From Pandoraea apista (lineage in GTDB: Bacteria; Pseudomonadota; Gammaproteobacteria; Burkholderiales; Burkholderiaceae): 64,000 nt of DNA. The translations under genes and the position numbers were made by a program. Where the stretch lies: the NCBI RefSeq assembly GCF_001465595.2, contig NZ_CP013481.2, forward strand, positions 3,968,001-4,032,000, written 5' to 3'. Below the pieces are notes generated by a model. It saw only the letters and a program-made list of their open reading frames with translations, had not been told where the DNA came from and did no database searches. Below, one piece after another: positions 1 through 8,468 of the stretch (the stretch's first letter is position 1; each line of letters opens with the position of its first letter).

Positions 1-82
1 GCGCGCTACGTGTCGATGCGCGCGGCCTTCCCTTTGATGACGACGCTCACTCTCAAAACCCGCAAAGCCGCCCTCGAAAATA

Positions 83-118
83 TGCTGCCGTGCGCGCTTC
101 CGCGCTCCCCGGGCAGCA
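83..118 (-). terminator. Putative rho-independent terminator after fecR-like gene
   Basis: On the minus strand TGCTGCC pairs with GGCAGCA around an inner GCGCG/CGCGC hairpin, and TATTTT follows. It begins 20 bp past the stop codon of the FecR-like gene, so it probably ends the STN-sigma-FecR operon. The remaining bases 1-82 hold no gene I can support. Confidence 0.5.
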
Positions 119-137
119 CCGCCGCCACGCCCCGATG

Positions 138-1163
138 TCAGCCCACCACGACAATGCCGCCGGGCAACTGCGTCACGCGTGCGCCGAGTACTTCCTGAAT
201 TTGCGCGAAGACTTCGCTCAACCGGTCGATGCGGAACCGTCCGCTCAGACGGCTCTGCGCCAAATGACTGTCGATGACCACGACACGCCCGGCGCGATAG
301 CGATTGATCTCGCCGACGACGTCGGCGAGCGGCGTGTCGCGGAATACGAGCACGCCCGAGCGCCACGCCGTGGCGACGGCCGCGTCGACAGACATGGCAT
401 TCCCGAGATGCCGGCCCTGATAGATCACTTGCTGACTCGCCGCCAACTGTACGCTGTGGCTTCCCAATTCCACGCGCACGTTGCCGGACACGCATGTCAC
501 GCAGACGCGCGTGTCGAGATTACGCACTTCGAAATTGGCCTGTGTGCCGATGGCGCGTCCGTCACCCGCCGTCACCACGAACCGCCCGGCACTGCGCGAG
601 TTGTCGACGGCAATCTCGCCATCGAGCAAGTCGATACCGGCGCGCGCACTTCCCGAGGCATCCCCGCCAGCCCCCCCGTCCTTGTTCATCAAAGCGATGC
701 GGGTTTGCGTGTTCAGATTGACGGTGACGTCATTGGCCAGAGCGATCTGCCGCTGCTCGCCCACCGACGTACGGTAATCGGCATGGGCCAGCGAGGTCAT
801 CGCGCCCCAGATGCCAACCGGGGCAATCACGGCAGCCCCGATGCCGGCCACCGAGGCGAGCGCGCCCCCGAGGAATACACGGCGGCCGACACGCGCAGGG
901 CGCCGAGCCTCGGCACGCTCGCGTGCGCGCACCCTCTCGCCGGCGGGGCCGATATCGCGCCACAGGCGACGCGCGTCTGCGAACGCCGCAGCATGCGAGG
1001 GGCTCGCGTCGCACCATTGCTGGAGCGCCTGCGCATCTGCCACGGTAGCTTCGCCAGACGTGAGACGTCGCACCCACGCATGGGCGTCGCGATTCACGGC
1101 CTGCGCGTCGTACGACGCTTGCCGGGGGGGGATTCGGGTCGGGCTGTCGGGTGCTGCCTTCAT
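138..1163 (-). CDS. FecR-family anti-sigma factor
   Basis: This 341-aa protein has the FecR layout. An N-terminal cytoplasmic anti-sigma domain (about residues 15-80) carries the W-R-D type signature around WRDIGPAG. A twin-arginine-like GRRVFLGGALASVAGIGAAV stretch near residue 93 forms the single membrane segment. The periplasmic FecR domain follows, with the typical GEQRQIALANDVTVNLNT start and a C-terminal part resembling an STN fold. FecR proteins hold an ECF sigma factor until an outer-membrane signal arrives. It lies 213 bp downstream of the sigma gene on the same strand, so it may have its own promoter. The signal is unknown, because no TonB receptor is inside the window. The family call is secure; the ligand is not. 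Confidence 0.85.
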   Translation of the reverse strand: MKAAPDSPTRIPPRQASYDAQAVNRDAHAWVRRLTSGEATVADAQALQQWCDASPSHAAAFADARRLWRDIGPAGERVRARERAEARRPARVGRRVFLGGALASVAGIGAAVIAPVGIWGAMTSLAHADYRTSVGEQRQIALANDVTVNLNTQTRIALMNKDGGAGGDASGSARAGIDLLDGEIAVDNSRSAGRFVVTAGDGRAIGTQANFEVRNLDTRVCVTCVSGNVRVELGSHSVQLAASQQVIYQGRHLGNAMSVDAAVATAWRSGVLVFRDTPLADVVGEINRYRAGRVVVIDSHLAQSRLSGRFRIDRLSEVFAQIQEVLGARVTQLPGGIVVVG

Positions 1164-1376
1164 GTCGGGTGGTATCTGTCGATCCTCTGCTTGCGGTGGC
1201 GGCTATTCTTTCCGCAATCCAGGCCGCCAATCCGCGAGAATCCGTGCGATTTCGTTAAACTTCGGGGCGTCTTGATTACATGACGTTTCCCATTACCGGA
1301 TTCCGCAATTTTTCTTCAAATTATTTTTTGTCGCGTCGCACGACCGTCATAAAGTCGTGTCACGCGCATTGCCAAT

Positions 1377-1883
1377 TCACTTCCGTTCGATGTGCTCGGC
1401 GCAAAACGCCTGCGCCCGCTTAAGCTCCAGTTCGACCAGACGCAAGGAAATCCCGAAACGCTCGGCGACTTCCCGTTGCGCAAGGCCGTCGAGACGCACC
1501 GCCAACAGAATGTCGCGACGGCGCTGCGGCATCTTCTCCAGCACGCGCACCAGTTCGTTCAGGTCGGAGTTTGCTTCCGCGATCTGAGCAGGGCCAGGGT
1601 CGGGGCTCACCAGATCGAGCATCGTCTCGATCTCGCCGACGCTCAGGCGACGGTCCTCGGCCCGTTGCTTGTCGATGGCCGCGTGATACGCCATTCGGTA
1701 CAGATACGCGCCCGGATTGCGCACCGGCTCGATGTTCTCTGTGCTCTCGAGGCGCACCCACGTGTCCTGCAAGGCATCGCCTGCCAGGTCGGAAGAGCCG
1801 AGCTTGCGAGAGAGCAGTGTCTTGAGCTGCCCATATCGTTGGACGAGCAGCTCACGCAAGGTGGCGCGCGCACTATCGGCCAT
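1377..1883 (-). CDS. ECF RNA polymerase sigma factor, FecI type
   Basis: This 168-aa protein has the size and two-domain form of FecI-like sigma factors. Region 2 is visible as SSDLAGDALQDTWVRL and the following NPGAYLYRMAYHAAID, the classic FecI region 2.4 pattern. Region 4 has the MPQRRRDILLAVRLDGL and REVAERFGISLRLVE helix-turn-helix. Its start overlaps the end of the upstream STN gene by 11 bp, which implies translational coupling. With the FecR gene downstream it forms a cell-surface signalling module. The usual order is fecI-fecR-receptor; here a small STN/TonB-C protein precedes the sigma gene instead. Confidence 0.9.
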   Translation of the reverse strand: MADSARATLRELLVQRYGQLKTLLSRKLGSSDLAGDALQDTWVRLESTENIEPVRNPGAYLYRMAYHAAIDKQRAEDRRLSVGEIETMLDLVSPDPGPAQIAEANSDLNELVRVLEKMPQRRRDILLAVRLDGLAQREVAERFGISLRLVELELKRAQAFCAEHIERK

Positions 1884-2631
1884 TCAGCCCTCCCGTCGCG
1901 GGCCTCGCGTCGTTGGCAGGCTCGCACCCCCAACTCCGGCCGGACGCTTTCGGCAAGATCACGAACGTGAACGGCTGAGCAAGCGATGGCGGCACCGCTT
2001 CTCCGATGCGCACCCCTTGCAACGAAGTCACGACCAGCTTATCGATGCTCGCGTCTCCGCTGGAGCCGAGCAACGAAACCGGGCCGATCTGGCCGGTGGC
2101 GTCGATCCACAAACGCAGTGCGATACGCCGGGCGCCCTGCGCCAGCACCGGTTGCGCACAGAACGCATCGCGCACGCGTGTCTGCACCAGCCCGAAGTAA
2201 CGACGCGCCGTCGCGGCCGCTGCGGATGTGTCGTCGGCGACATCGGGCGCATTGCGGCGCACGGGTACGAGCGCCACCGTCTTTGCACCGGTATAGCGCG
2301 GGGTGAGGCCACTGCCTTCCAGCAAAATCGGGAGCGCCGCGCGCGCGGTCATGTCACCTTGCACAGGCGGGGAAACACGTCCTGCGGTGAGGGAGCTGTC
2401 ATAAAGCAACGAAACGTCCGTGAATGCGCCGTACGCCTCGAGCGCAGACTGCAGCGGCTGCGCGGGGATATCGAAATGCAACGGCGTCTGCGCCACGGCA
2501 TCGGCGGGGATCACGCCGCCCGGCGCGACCTCCGTCGCCGAGACACGGGCAGAGCAAGCGCAGGAACAGATCATCGCGATGCACAGTAACAATGTCGGCC
2601 GCGGCGTGCTTATCGCTATGTTTCTGAGCAT
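1873..2631 (-). CDS. STN-domain protein with TonB-C-like C-terminus
   Basis: The chosen ATG gives 252 aa; a longer reading would need a TTG inside a hairpin. An N-terminal hydrophobic, cysteine-rich export signal is followed by an STN (secretin/TonB short N-terminal) domain, roughly residues 45-115, recognisable from FDIPAQPLQSALEAYGAFTDVSLLYD and the LLEGSGLTPRY turn. Residues about 140-235 look like a TonB C-terminal fold (RIALRLWIDATGQIGPV, SSGDASIDK, a PP motif). STN domains normally sit at the periplasmic N-terminus of transducing TonB receptors, so a stand-alone STN plus TonB-C protein beside a sigma/anti-sigma pair is unusual. It may carry the signal to FecR, which is inference. The several cysteines near residue 25 make a lipoprotein possible. 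Confidence 0.7.
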   Translation of the reverse strand: MLRNIAISTPRPTLLLCIAMICSCACSARVSATEVAPGGVIPADAVAQTPLHFDIPAQPLQSALEAYGAFTDVSLLYDSSLTAGRVSPPVQGDMTARAALPILLEGSGLTPRYTGAKTVALVPVRRNAPDVADDTSAAAATARRYFGLVQTRVRDAFCAQPVLAQGARRIALRLWIDATGQIGPVSLLGSSGDASIDKLVVTSLQGVRIGEAVPPSLAQPFTFVILPKASGRSWGCEPANDARPATGGLNGR

Positions 2632-2655
2632 GTCCGCGCTACTTGGCGCACAACT

Positions 2656-2677
2656 GGCCCCGGGCAAAGCCGGGGCC
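2656..2677. other. Strong hairpin upstream of STN gene
   Basis: GGCCCCGG and CCGGGGCC are perfect 8-bp arms around a 6-nt loop. The hairpin lies 25 bp upstream of the STN gene start and about 150 bp past the citrate synthase stop codon. It has no T-run on either strand. It could be part of an untranslated leader or mark the end of the upstream transcript. Confidence 0.4.
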
Positions 2678-2830
2678 TTCGGGGGCGTGCGGAATTGAAT
2701 TCTTCGCGCAGGCTAGCAGTCCGACGTGAATTTTTTGTTACAAGCGCCGTATCTGCCGGGGCGCTCACGTCTGACACCTGAGCAGTGCCCCCTTATGCCG
2801 GACGCTGTCCCGCCTGTCCGACCTGTAGGC

Positions 2831-4147
2831 CTATCTTGCGCCGGGCGCCTCAAACGTATCGGCCTCGACAGGGCCGCCAAAGCCATACTTCGCACGCGGA
2901 CGCAGCATAAAGGCCTGAGTGCGTTGCTCCATTACATGCGCCACCCAACCCGCCGAGCGGCCGATGATCCAGAGCGCCGTCGATGTCCCGTCGGGCAGTC
3001 CCAACGCGCGGGCGAGCGCAACGAGCCCCGTCGCCAAGCCCGCGTGCGCGTTCGCTTCGGTGCGCATGCGCTCCAGAAAATTGAGCGTAAGACGCGTGTT
3101 TTTCCGCAACGTGTCATCAATCGTCGCGTCATCCGTCTCGCTCATCAGTTCGCCTGCGATCTGCATCATCAGATCCGCTCGCGCGTCGCCGCCGGGATAC
3201 AACGGGTGATTGAAACCGAGCAGACTGGCGCCGTACTCGCGAACGCGGCCAACGCGCGAATCGAGGGCCTCGAACGGCTCGCACAGTAACAACGTCTCGA
3301 TCTTCTCTGTGCTGGTGCCCGTGGTGAAGCCGATGTGCGAGCCGATGGCCGCCGCCACACAACCAAACAGATCCGCATTGGTAGACGCCGCAACGCGCGC
3401 CGAAAAAGTGGCCGGGGCCAGTTCGTTGTCGGCGAGCACGACGAGCGCGGCGTTCATCGCGCGAAGTCTCACGGGCGTCACTGCGCTGCCTGCCGCACGC
3501 AAAACATGCGCCGCGACGCTTTCATCGTCGTTGCGCGCGATGAAGCGTTGCTGCGGACCAAGAAATCCAACGCATCCGGCCATGCAATGCAGCATGGCCC
3601 GCGCTGCCTGCACGGCCGCGCCATCGGCGAGCTCGCGTGCGCCGCGCCCGTGCATAGCCAGCGCAAACGGCACCATGCCCAGCAAGTTGCCGATGTCGGC
3701 ACTCGCCACTTCGCCGTCGTAGACGGACAGAAAACGCAACACGTCGGGTGGCGTTTCCTGCATGGGCCATTCGGCAATGCTGTCTTGCCAGATGCCCGTC
3801 ATCAGCAAATGCACCACCGATTCGAACGATGCCCCGCCGCTCGCCAGATCGATAGCCAGCCGATTGCGATAGCGTGGGCCGTGCGGCGTGATCTGGGTAA
3901 TGGCCGAATGCAGCACCGGATCGCCGAAGCGCATGGTCGATTCGGCCACGGCACCGGTCGGCGCGCGCCCGCGCTTGCGGGTTGCCAGACGCTCGACGTC
4001 GCGACGCAGATAGAGGCTCTTTCGACCGTCTTCATGCGGACGCGCCCGGATCAACCCCCGGCTCACATAGGCGTAAAGCGTGGCGGGTTTGATGTCGAGC
4101 ACGGCAAGCACTTCCTCGCGCGTCATCAGATCGGTTTGCTGCGTCAT
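2831..4147 (-). CDS. Citrate synthase family protein with N-terminal helix-turn-helix
   Basis: The ATG at 4147 follows a GAGGG ribosome site and gives 438 aa. Residues about 7-50 form a MerR/excisionase-like helix-turn-helix (MTREEVLAVLDIKPATLYAY, then a wing with RKSLYLRRDVERL). The rest is a citrate-synthase fold of about 360 residues; the motif GFNHPLYPGGDARA keeps the active-site His and the CoA-side Arg region. Family members condense acetyl- or propionyl-CoA with oxaloacetate, or act as citryl-CoA lyases. The DNA-binding-like extension suggests a regulatory or trigger role, but this is untested. It is divergent from a transporter operon, and the shared intergenic region carries a palindrome that it could bind. 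The enzyme class is secure, the exact substrate is not. Confidence 0.8.
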   Translation of the reverse strand: MTQQTDLMTREEVLAVLDIKPATLYAYVSRGLIRARPHEDGRKSLYLRRDVERLATRKRGRAPTGAVAESTMRFGDPVLHSAITQITPHGPRYRNRLAIDLASGGASFESVVHLLMTGIWQDSIAEWPMQETPPDVLRFLSVYDGEVASADIGNLLGMVPFALAMHGRGARELADGAAVQAARAMLHCMAGCVGFLGPQQRFIARNDDESVAAHVLRAAGSAVTPVRLRAMNAALVVLADNELAPATFSARVAASTNADLFGCVAAAIGSHIGFTTGTSTEKIETLLLCEPFEALDSRVGRVREYGASLLGFNHPLYPGGDARADLMMQIAGELMSETDDATIDDTLRKNTRLTLNFLERMRTEANAHAGLATGLVALARALGLPDGTSTALWIIGRSAGWVAHVMEQRTQAFMLRPRAKYGFGGPVEADTFEAPGAR

Positions 4148-4210
4148 TGTCACCCTCGGCGATAGCCGCCGCCCGGCTGCGACGGCTTTGCGGCACATCA
4201 TGCCACATTC

Positions 4211-4236
4211 ATATTGACTTTAAAAATCAATATTGA
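4211..4236. promoter_or_regulatory. Candidate operator between citrate synthase and AAHS transporter genes
   Basis: ATATTGA and TCAATAT form perfect 7-bp arms with a 9-bp A-rich spacer, and a further ATATTGA overlaps the right arm at 4230-4236. The site lies in the 193-bp divergent intergenic region, in locally A+T-rich DNA. No regulator gene is adjacent other than the helix-turn-helix of the citrate synthase protein itself. Confidence 0.4.
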
Positions 4237-4340
4237 TAAACAAAAAATCGCCCAGTAAAGTCAACGCCGATAACACGACAAAGACACTGCGAGCCCGGTA
4301 CTTCCTTGCGCTCGACAGGTCGTCCCTTCGGAGACACGGC

Positions 4341-5705
4341 ATGACCCAAGACACTTCATCGCGGCCATCGGAACGCATCGACGTTCGCGACGCGCTGCAA
4401 TCGGCCCCGCTCGGGGCGTTTCACTACTGGCTGGGCACACTGCTCGCGCTGATCCTGCTGTTCGACGGCTTCGACCTCTACAACGCGGCCTATATCGTTC
4501 ACGACGTGAGCGCGCTGTGGCATCTGTCGCCGAGCCAGATCGGCGTGCTGTTGTCGTGCGGACTCGCTGGTTTCGCCGCAGGCTCGGCCGTCTCGGGGTT
4601 GTTCAGCGATCGCATCGGGCGGCGTCGCGTGTTGCTCACGGGCATCTGGCTCTCGGGGTTGATGAGTCTCGCCATCGCCCTCTTCGCGCACGATCTGCGC
4701 ACCTTCATTGCGCTTCGTTTCGTGATGGGGATCTCATTGGGCTTGCTGATGCCGGTTGCCGTCACCTACATCAACGAGATCGCGCCCAGACGCAGCGCCA
4801 ATGTCTTCACCATTGTGTTCTTCTCCTGCGGGTGGATCGGTGGGGCAACGGCGTCCGGTTTCATTGCCGCGTGGCTGATTCCGCAGCATGGCTGGCAGAG
4901 CATGTACTACGTCGGGGCGCTGTCGGTCGTGCTGGCATTGGCCTTGCAATTCGTGCTGCCGGAGTCGGTCTCGTTTCTCGCCAGTCGTGGCCGTCAGGAC
5001 GACGTGCGGGCACAGCTCACCCGCCTTTGGCCTGCTCGTGCGAGCGAGTTTGCGAACGCGACGTTTACCTCGCCGGACGCCGGCGTGAAAGCAGGCTCGG
5101 TAGCCGCGCTCTTTTCGAGCGAATTCCGCCGTCAGACGATCTGCCTCTGGGCGATGGGCGCGCTGTCGCTATTCTCGTCTTACGGTCTGTCGGGCTGGTT
5201 GCCGACGATCATGCTCAAGCGCGGCGAAAACCTCTCGACGAGTTTTGCCTACGGCTCGCTGCTGGTCTTCGCGTCGGCATTCGGCAGTCTGCTCACCGGG
5301 GTCGTGGCAGACCGCATCGGCAATCGCCGTCTGGCCATGTCGCTCGCCTGGTTGTGCGGTGCGGCGGCCATCGGTGTGCTTGGCACGATCACCGGGGGCT
5401 CGGTGACGTTCTTGGGCATCGTGGTTGCCGGCATGTTCGTCATCGGCACGCAGACGGTGCTGAACAACCTCGTCGCCGTGAGCTACCCGACGGAGATTCG
5501 CAGCACCGGTGTCGGCCTCTACCTCGGTATTGCCCGCGTCGGCGCGATGTGCGGACCGGCGATCGCGGGTCTGCTGCAACAGACAACGGGCGGGGCCGGC
5601 GTGATGTTCTTCGTGCTCGGCGCAGCCCTCGTCACGGCTGCCGTGCTGGTGTTCCTCGTCGCCCGTCCCGAAAACTTGCCCAAGGCGCCGGCCTTCGGCC
5701 ACTGA
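4341..5705 (+). CDS. MFS transporter, aromatic acid:H+ symporter (AAHS) family
   Basis: This 454-aa protein has 12 predicted membrane segments and AAHS hallmarks. DGFDLYN in helix 1 matches the D-G-[FY]-D-x-x motif needed for aromatic-acid uptake in PcaK/BenK relatives, SDRIGRRRVL is the loop 2-3 MFS signature, and ADRIGNRRLA is the matching loop 8-9 repeat. The ATG at 4341 is preceded by GGAGA. It is the first gene of a plus-strand operon with a dihydroxyphthalate-decarboxylase-like protein (23 bp later) and a class II aldolase. This context favours import of an aromatic or small hydroxylated acid. Confidence 0.85.
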   Translation: MTQDTSSRPSERIDVRDALQSAPLGAFHYWLGTLLALILLFDGFDLYNAAYIVHDVSALWHLSPSQIGVLLSCGLAGFAAGSAVSGLFSDRIGRRRVLLTGIWLSGLMSLAIALFAHDLRTFIALRFVMGISLGLLMPVAVTYINEIAPRRSANVFTIVFFSCGWIGGATASGFIAAWLIPQHGWQSMYYVGALSVVLALALQFVLPESVSFLASRGRQDDVRAQLTRLWPARASEFANATFTSPDAGVKAGSVAALFSSEFRRQTICLWAMGALSLFSSYGLSGWLPTIMLKRGENLSTSFAYGSLLVFASAFGSLLTGVVADRIGNRRLAMSLAWLCGAAAIGVLGTITGGSVTFLGIVVAGMFVIGTQTVLNNLVAVSYPTEIRSTGVGLYLGIARVGAMCGPAIAGLLQQTTGGAGVMFFVLGAALVTAAVLVFLVARPENLPKAPAFGH

Positions 5706-5728
5706 CTCTCTGCGCATCGGAGCGCGTC

Positions 5729-6718
5729 ATGTCAAAACTCTCTCTCTCGCTCGCCGTCAACGATTACGACCATGTGCGCGACCTGCTCGATGGCCGGATC
5801 GCCGCGCAAGGCATCGACCTCGTGCCGTCGGTGTTGCCGGTCGAAGAGATTTTCTATCGCACAACCCACTTCCAGGAGTGGGATCTCTCGGAGATGTCGC
5901 TTGCCAAGTACGCGTCGCTGCGCTCGCAAGGCGACGACCGTTTGATCGGCCTGCCCGTGTTTCCCTCGCGGGTGTTCCGGCTGTCGTCACTCTATGTGCG
6001 GGACGACGCCAGCGTGATGTCGCCCGCCGATCTGCGCGGCAAGCGAATCGGTGTGCCGGAGTGGGCGCAAACGGCATCCGTCTATTCGCGCGGATGGCTC
6101 GTGCACGATCAGGGCGTGGCGCTCGCAGATGTCGAATGGGTGCAGGGCGGTGTCAATCAGGCGGGGCGGCGCGAGAAAGTCGCCGTGCGCGTGCCGGACG
6201 GCGTGCGTTACCGCCCCTCGCCCGAGAAGTCGCTCACGGCCATGCTGCTCGACGGCGACATCGATGCGATTCTCAGCGCCCGTCCGCCCGCACCGCCCGC
6301 TGGCCGCGAGCGGGAGATCGTTCGCATGCTTCCCGACTTCGAGACCGCCGAGCGCGCCTACTTTGAACGAACCGGCATCTTCCCGATCATGCATCTGATC
6401 GTCATGCGACGCGATGTTTTCACTGCAAACCGCTGGATCGCCGGCAATCTGCTCAAGGCGTTCACGCAGGCGAAAGACGCCAGCGTCGCACGTCTCGAAG
6501 ACATCACCTGCTCGCACTTCCCGCTGCCGTGGATGAGCCAACGCGCCGCGCAGGCGCGCGTGATGTTCGGTGGCGACCCGTGGCCGTACGGCATCGCGCC
6601 GAACCGAACCACGCTCGACGCCTTCCTGCGTTTCGCCTTCGAGCAGGGCGTGTGCCACCGCCCGATGCAGGCCGACGAACTATTTCCTCCGGAGGTGGCG
6701 GCCGCCGTGCGGGTCTGA
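5729..6718 (+). CDS. 4,5-dihydroxyphthalate decarboxylase-like protein
   Basis: This 329-aa protein has the type-2 periplasmic-binding fold without an export signal (it starts MSKLSLSLAVNDYDHVRDLL). It resembles the Pht5/OhpD-type 4,5-dihydroxyphthalate decarboxylase family: DLSEMSLAKYASL, then VFPSRVFRLSSLYVR, then a GKRIGVPEW motif, and a late GIFPIMHLIVMRR segment. Such proteins remove CO2 from 4,5-dihydroxyphthalate to give protocatechuate, but many homologues are uncharacterised. A GGAG site precedes the ATG. Its place between an AAHS importer and a class II aldolase-fold protein supports a cytosolic aromatic or hydroxy-acid pathway. The phthalate ring hydroxylase genes are absent, so the natural substrate may differ. 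Confidence 0.7.
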   Translation: MSKLSLSLAVNDYDHVRDLLDGRIAAQGIDLVPSVLPVEEIFYRTTHFQEWDLSEMSLAKYASLRSQGDDRLIGLPVFPSRVFRLSSLYVRDDASVMSPADLRGKRIGVPEWAQTASVYSRGWLVHDQGVALADVEWVQGGVNQAGRREKVAVRVPDGVRYRPSPEKSLTAMLLDGDIDAILSARPPAPPAGREREIVRMLPDFETAERAYFERTGIFPIMHLIVMRRDVFTANRWIAGNLLKAFTQAKDASVARLEDITCSHFPLPWMSQRAAQARVMFGGDPWPYGIAPNRTTLDAFLRFAFEQGVCHRPMQADELFPPEVAAAVRV

Positions 6719-6781
6719 CCACCGCTCGCAGCCGACGTCCCTTCCTCGCCTTTTTTCATTGGTATTTCACTTGTCACGATC

Positions 6782-7546
6782 ATGACGCAAGCTGCTACCC
6801 CCTACACCCCGGCGCTCACCGAACACGATGCCCGTTCCATGGCGCAATTGCTCGAAGACCTCGCCGCCGCGAATCATATCCTCGCGCATCACGAAGTCCT
6901 CGACGGCTTCGGCCATGTGAGCGTGCGCGACCCGCGCAATCCGGCCCATTTTCTGATCGCACAATCGATGGCGCCCGAACTCGTCACGCCCGACGACATT
7001 CTCACACTCGACCTCGATTGCCAGCCGGTCGACGGCGACACCCGAAAGCGCTATCTCGAGACGTGGATTCACAGCGAGATTTACCGCGCGCGCCCCGACG
7101 TGGCGGCCATCGTGCATAGCCACTCGCCATCGGTGATCCCGTTCGCGGCGTCGTCCGTGCGGTTGCGTCCCGTTTATCACATGGCGGGCTTTCTCGGCAG
7201 CGGCGCCCCGGTGTTCGACATTCGCCATTGCTTCGGTTGCACCGACATGCTCGTGCGCAATAGCGATCAAGGCAAAGCGCTGGCCGAGTCGCTCGGCGAC
7301 GCCGATGTCGCACTCATGCGCGGACACGGCTTCGTCGCAACGGCCCCGTCGCTGCCCGCCGCCGTGTACCGCGCCATCTACACGGAACTGAACGCGGGTA
7401 TGCAGTTCAAGGCCATCGCGCTTGGCGGCGAGGTGACGTATCTCGACCCCGAAGAAGGGAAACGATCGAACGCGACGAACCTGGGTGTGATCGAGCGTCC
7501 GTGGACACTGTGGAAGCGTCAGGTCGCGGCACTACGCGGCAATTGA
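6782..7546 (+). CDS. Class II aldolase/adducin family protein
   Basis: This 254-aa protein has the class II aldolase fold. FGHVSVR is the N-terminal phosphate/substrate loop, HSEIYRARPDVAAIVHSHSP supplies Glu and the first two zinc-binding His residues, and MRGHGFVA supplies a third. Members include L-fuculose-phosphate aldolase and also decarboxylases such as 3,4-dihydroxyphthalate decarboxylase. Because the neighbouring gene is decarboxylase-like and the operon carries an aromatic-acid importer, a decarboxylase or retro-aldol reaction on a hydroxylated acid is likely; this is inference. It lies 63 bp after the preceding gene on the same strand. Confidence 0.8.
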   Translation: MTQAATPYTPALTEHDARSMAQLLEDLAAANHILAHHEVLDGFGHVSVRDPRNPAHFLIAQSMAPELVTPDDILTLDLDCQPVDGDTRKRYLETWIHSEIYRARPDVAAIVHSHSPSVIPFAASSVRLRPVYHMAGFLGSGAPVFDIRHCFGCTDMLVRNSDQGKALAESLGDADVALMRGHGFVATAPSLPAAVYRAIYTELNAGMQFKAIALGGEVTYLDPEEGKRSNATNLGVIERPWTLWKRQVAALRGN

Positions 7547-7574
7547 CCGGCGATCGATACGGGGTTGCCCGGCA

Positions 7575-8294
7575 TCACCACGGCACCGTTCGACCGAGAT
7601 AGTCGACATAGTGAAGCCCCGGGCGGCCGTGATGCGCGGTAATGGTATCGATCAGGTTGGGAATGCTCTGCTCGATACTCAGACGCGCATCGGGCCCGCC
7701 CATGTCCGTGCGCACCCAGCCGGGGGCCATCAGCAGCAATGTGCGTGTATCGTCGCGGTGACGTGCCGCAAAACTGCGCATGAACATATTGAGCGCGGCC
7801 TTGCTGCCCCGGTATACCTCGTAGTTCCCATTGGTGTTGTTAGTCAGGCTGCCCTGCCCCGACGACATCACGCCAAGTGTGCCATCCGACGGCACCAGCG
7901 CCTCGAACGCTTCGATCACTCGCATCGGACTGAGCGAATTGGTCACCATGACGCGCACAAACTCGTCGGTCGATACGTCGGCAATCGTCTCCTTGTCGTC
8001 GTTTTTCACACCGGCGTTCACGAAGAGCAGATCGAGACGGCGACCTGAAAGCCGCTCGCGCAATGCGGCCACCTGTGCCGGGATCGTGATATCGACGGTC
8101 TCGACTTCGAGTGCGCCGCCAGCGTTGGCCGCCAGCGCGTCGAGCTTGTCCGACGCGCCCTCTCGCGCCGTGGCGATGACACGCCAGCCGCGCGTCAGAT
8201 ACGCCTGGACCATTGCGAAGCCCAGACCGCGCGACGCGCCGATCAGCAGTGCGGTTTTCGACGGCGATATGTGAGCGGTGAGTGTGTTGTGCAT
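7575..8294 (-). CDS. Short-chain dehydrogenase/reductase (SDR)
   Basis: This 239-aa Rossmann oxidoreductase has LIGASRGLGFAM as its TGxxxGxG-type cofactor loop, VNAGVKND as the NAG motif, a catalytic Ser in VMSSGQGS, and YRGSKAALNMF giving the Tyr-x-x-x-Lys pair. ARE after the second strand favours NADP. The ATG at 8294 follows GAGGAAA. It is divergent from a LysR-type gene that probably controls it. The substrate cannot be read from the sequence. Confidence 0.85.
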   Translation of the reverse strand: MHNTLTAHISPSKTALLIGASRGLGFAMVQAYLTRGWRVIATAREGASDKLDALAANAGGALEVETVDITIPAQVAALRERLSGRRLDLLFVNAGVKNDDKETIADVSTDEFVRVMVTNSLSPMRVIEAFEALVPSDGTLGVMSSGQGSLTNNTNGNYEVYRGSKAALNMFMRSFAARHRDDTRTLLLMAPGWVRTDMGGPDARLSIEQSIPNLIDTITAHHGRPGLHYVDYLGRTVPW

Positions 8295-8468
8295 GCGTGT
8301 TTCCTCGTGTGGGACGCCCCTCGCTCGTGCCGGCGAGATGCCGCGCGGCGAAGCGACGTGATCTGTCAGGAAATATAGGACGATGGGATACCTGGCGGAA
8401 GACGCACCACATGCACTGATAACATGCATGAAGCGCCATATCCCAGTGCACCGGAGATTGTCACCACC

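Noticed and set aside
90-1283. Long plus-strand frame opposite the FecR gene
   Set aside because: It is antisense to a clear FecR gene, Arg/His/Ala-rich, and has no family features; typical by-product of high G+C.
4517-5728. Upstream extension of the decarboxylase-like frame inside the AAHS gene
   Set aside because: The open frame continues upstream only by chance. The ATG at 5729 has a GGAG site and begins the protein fold correctly.
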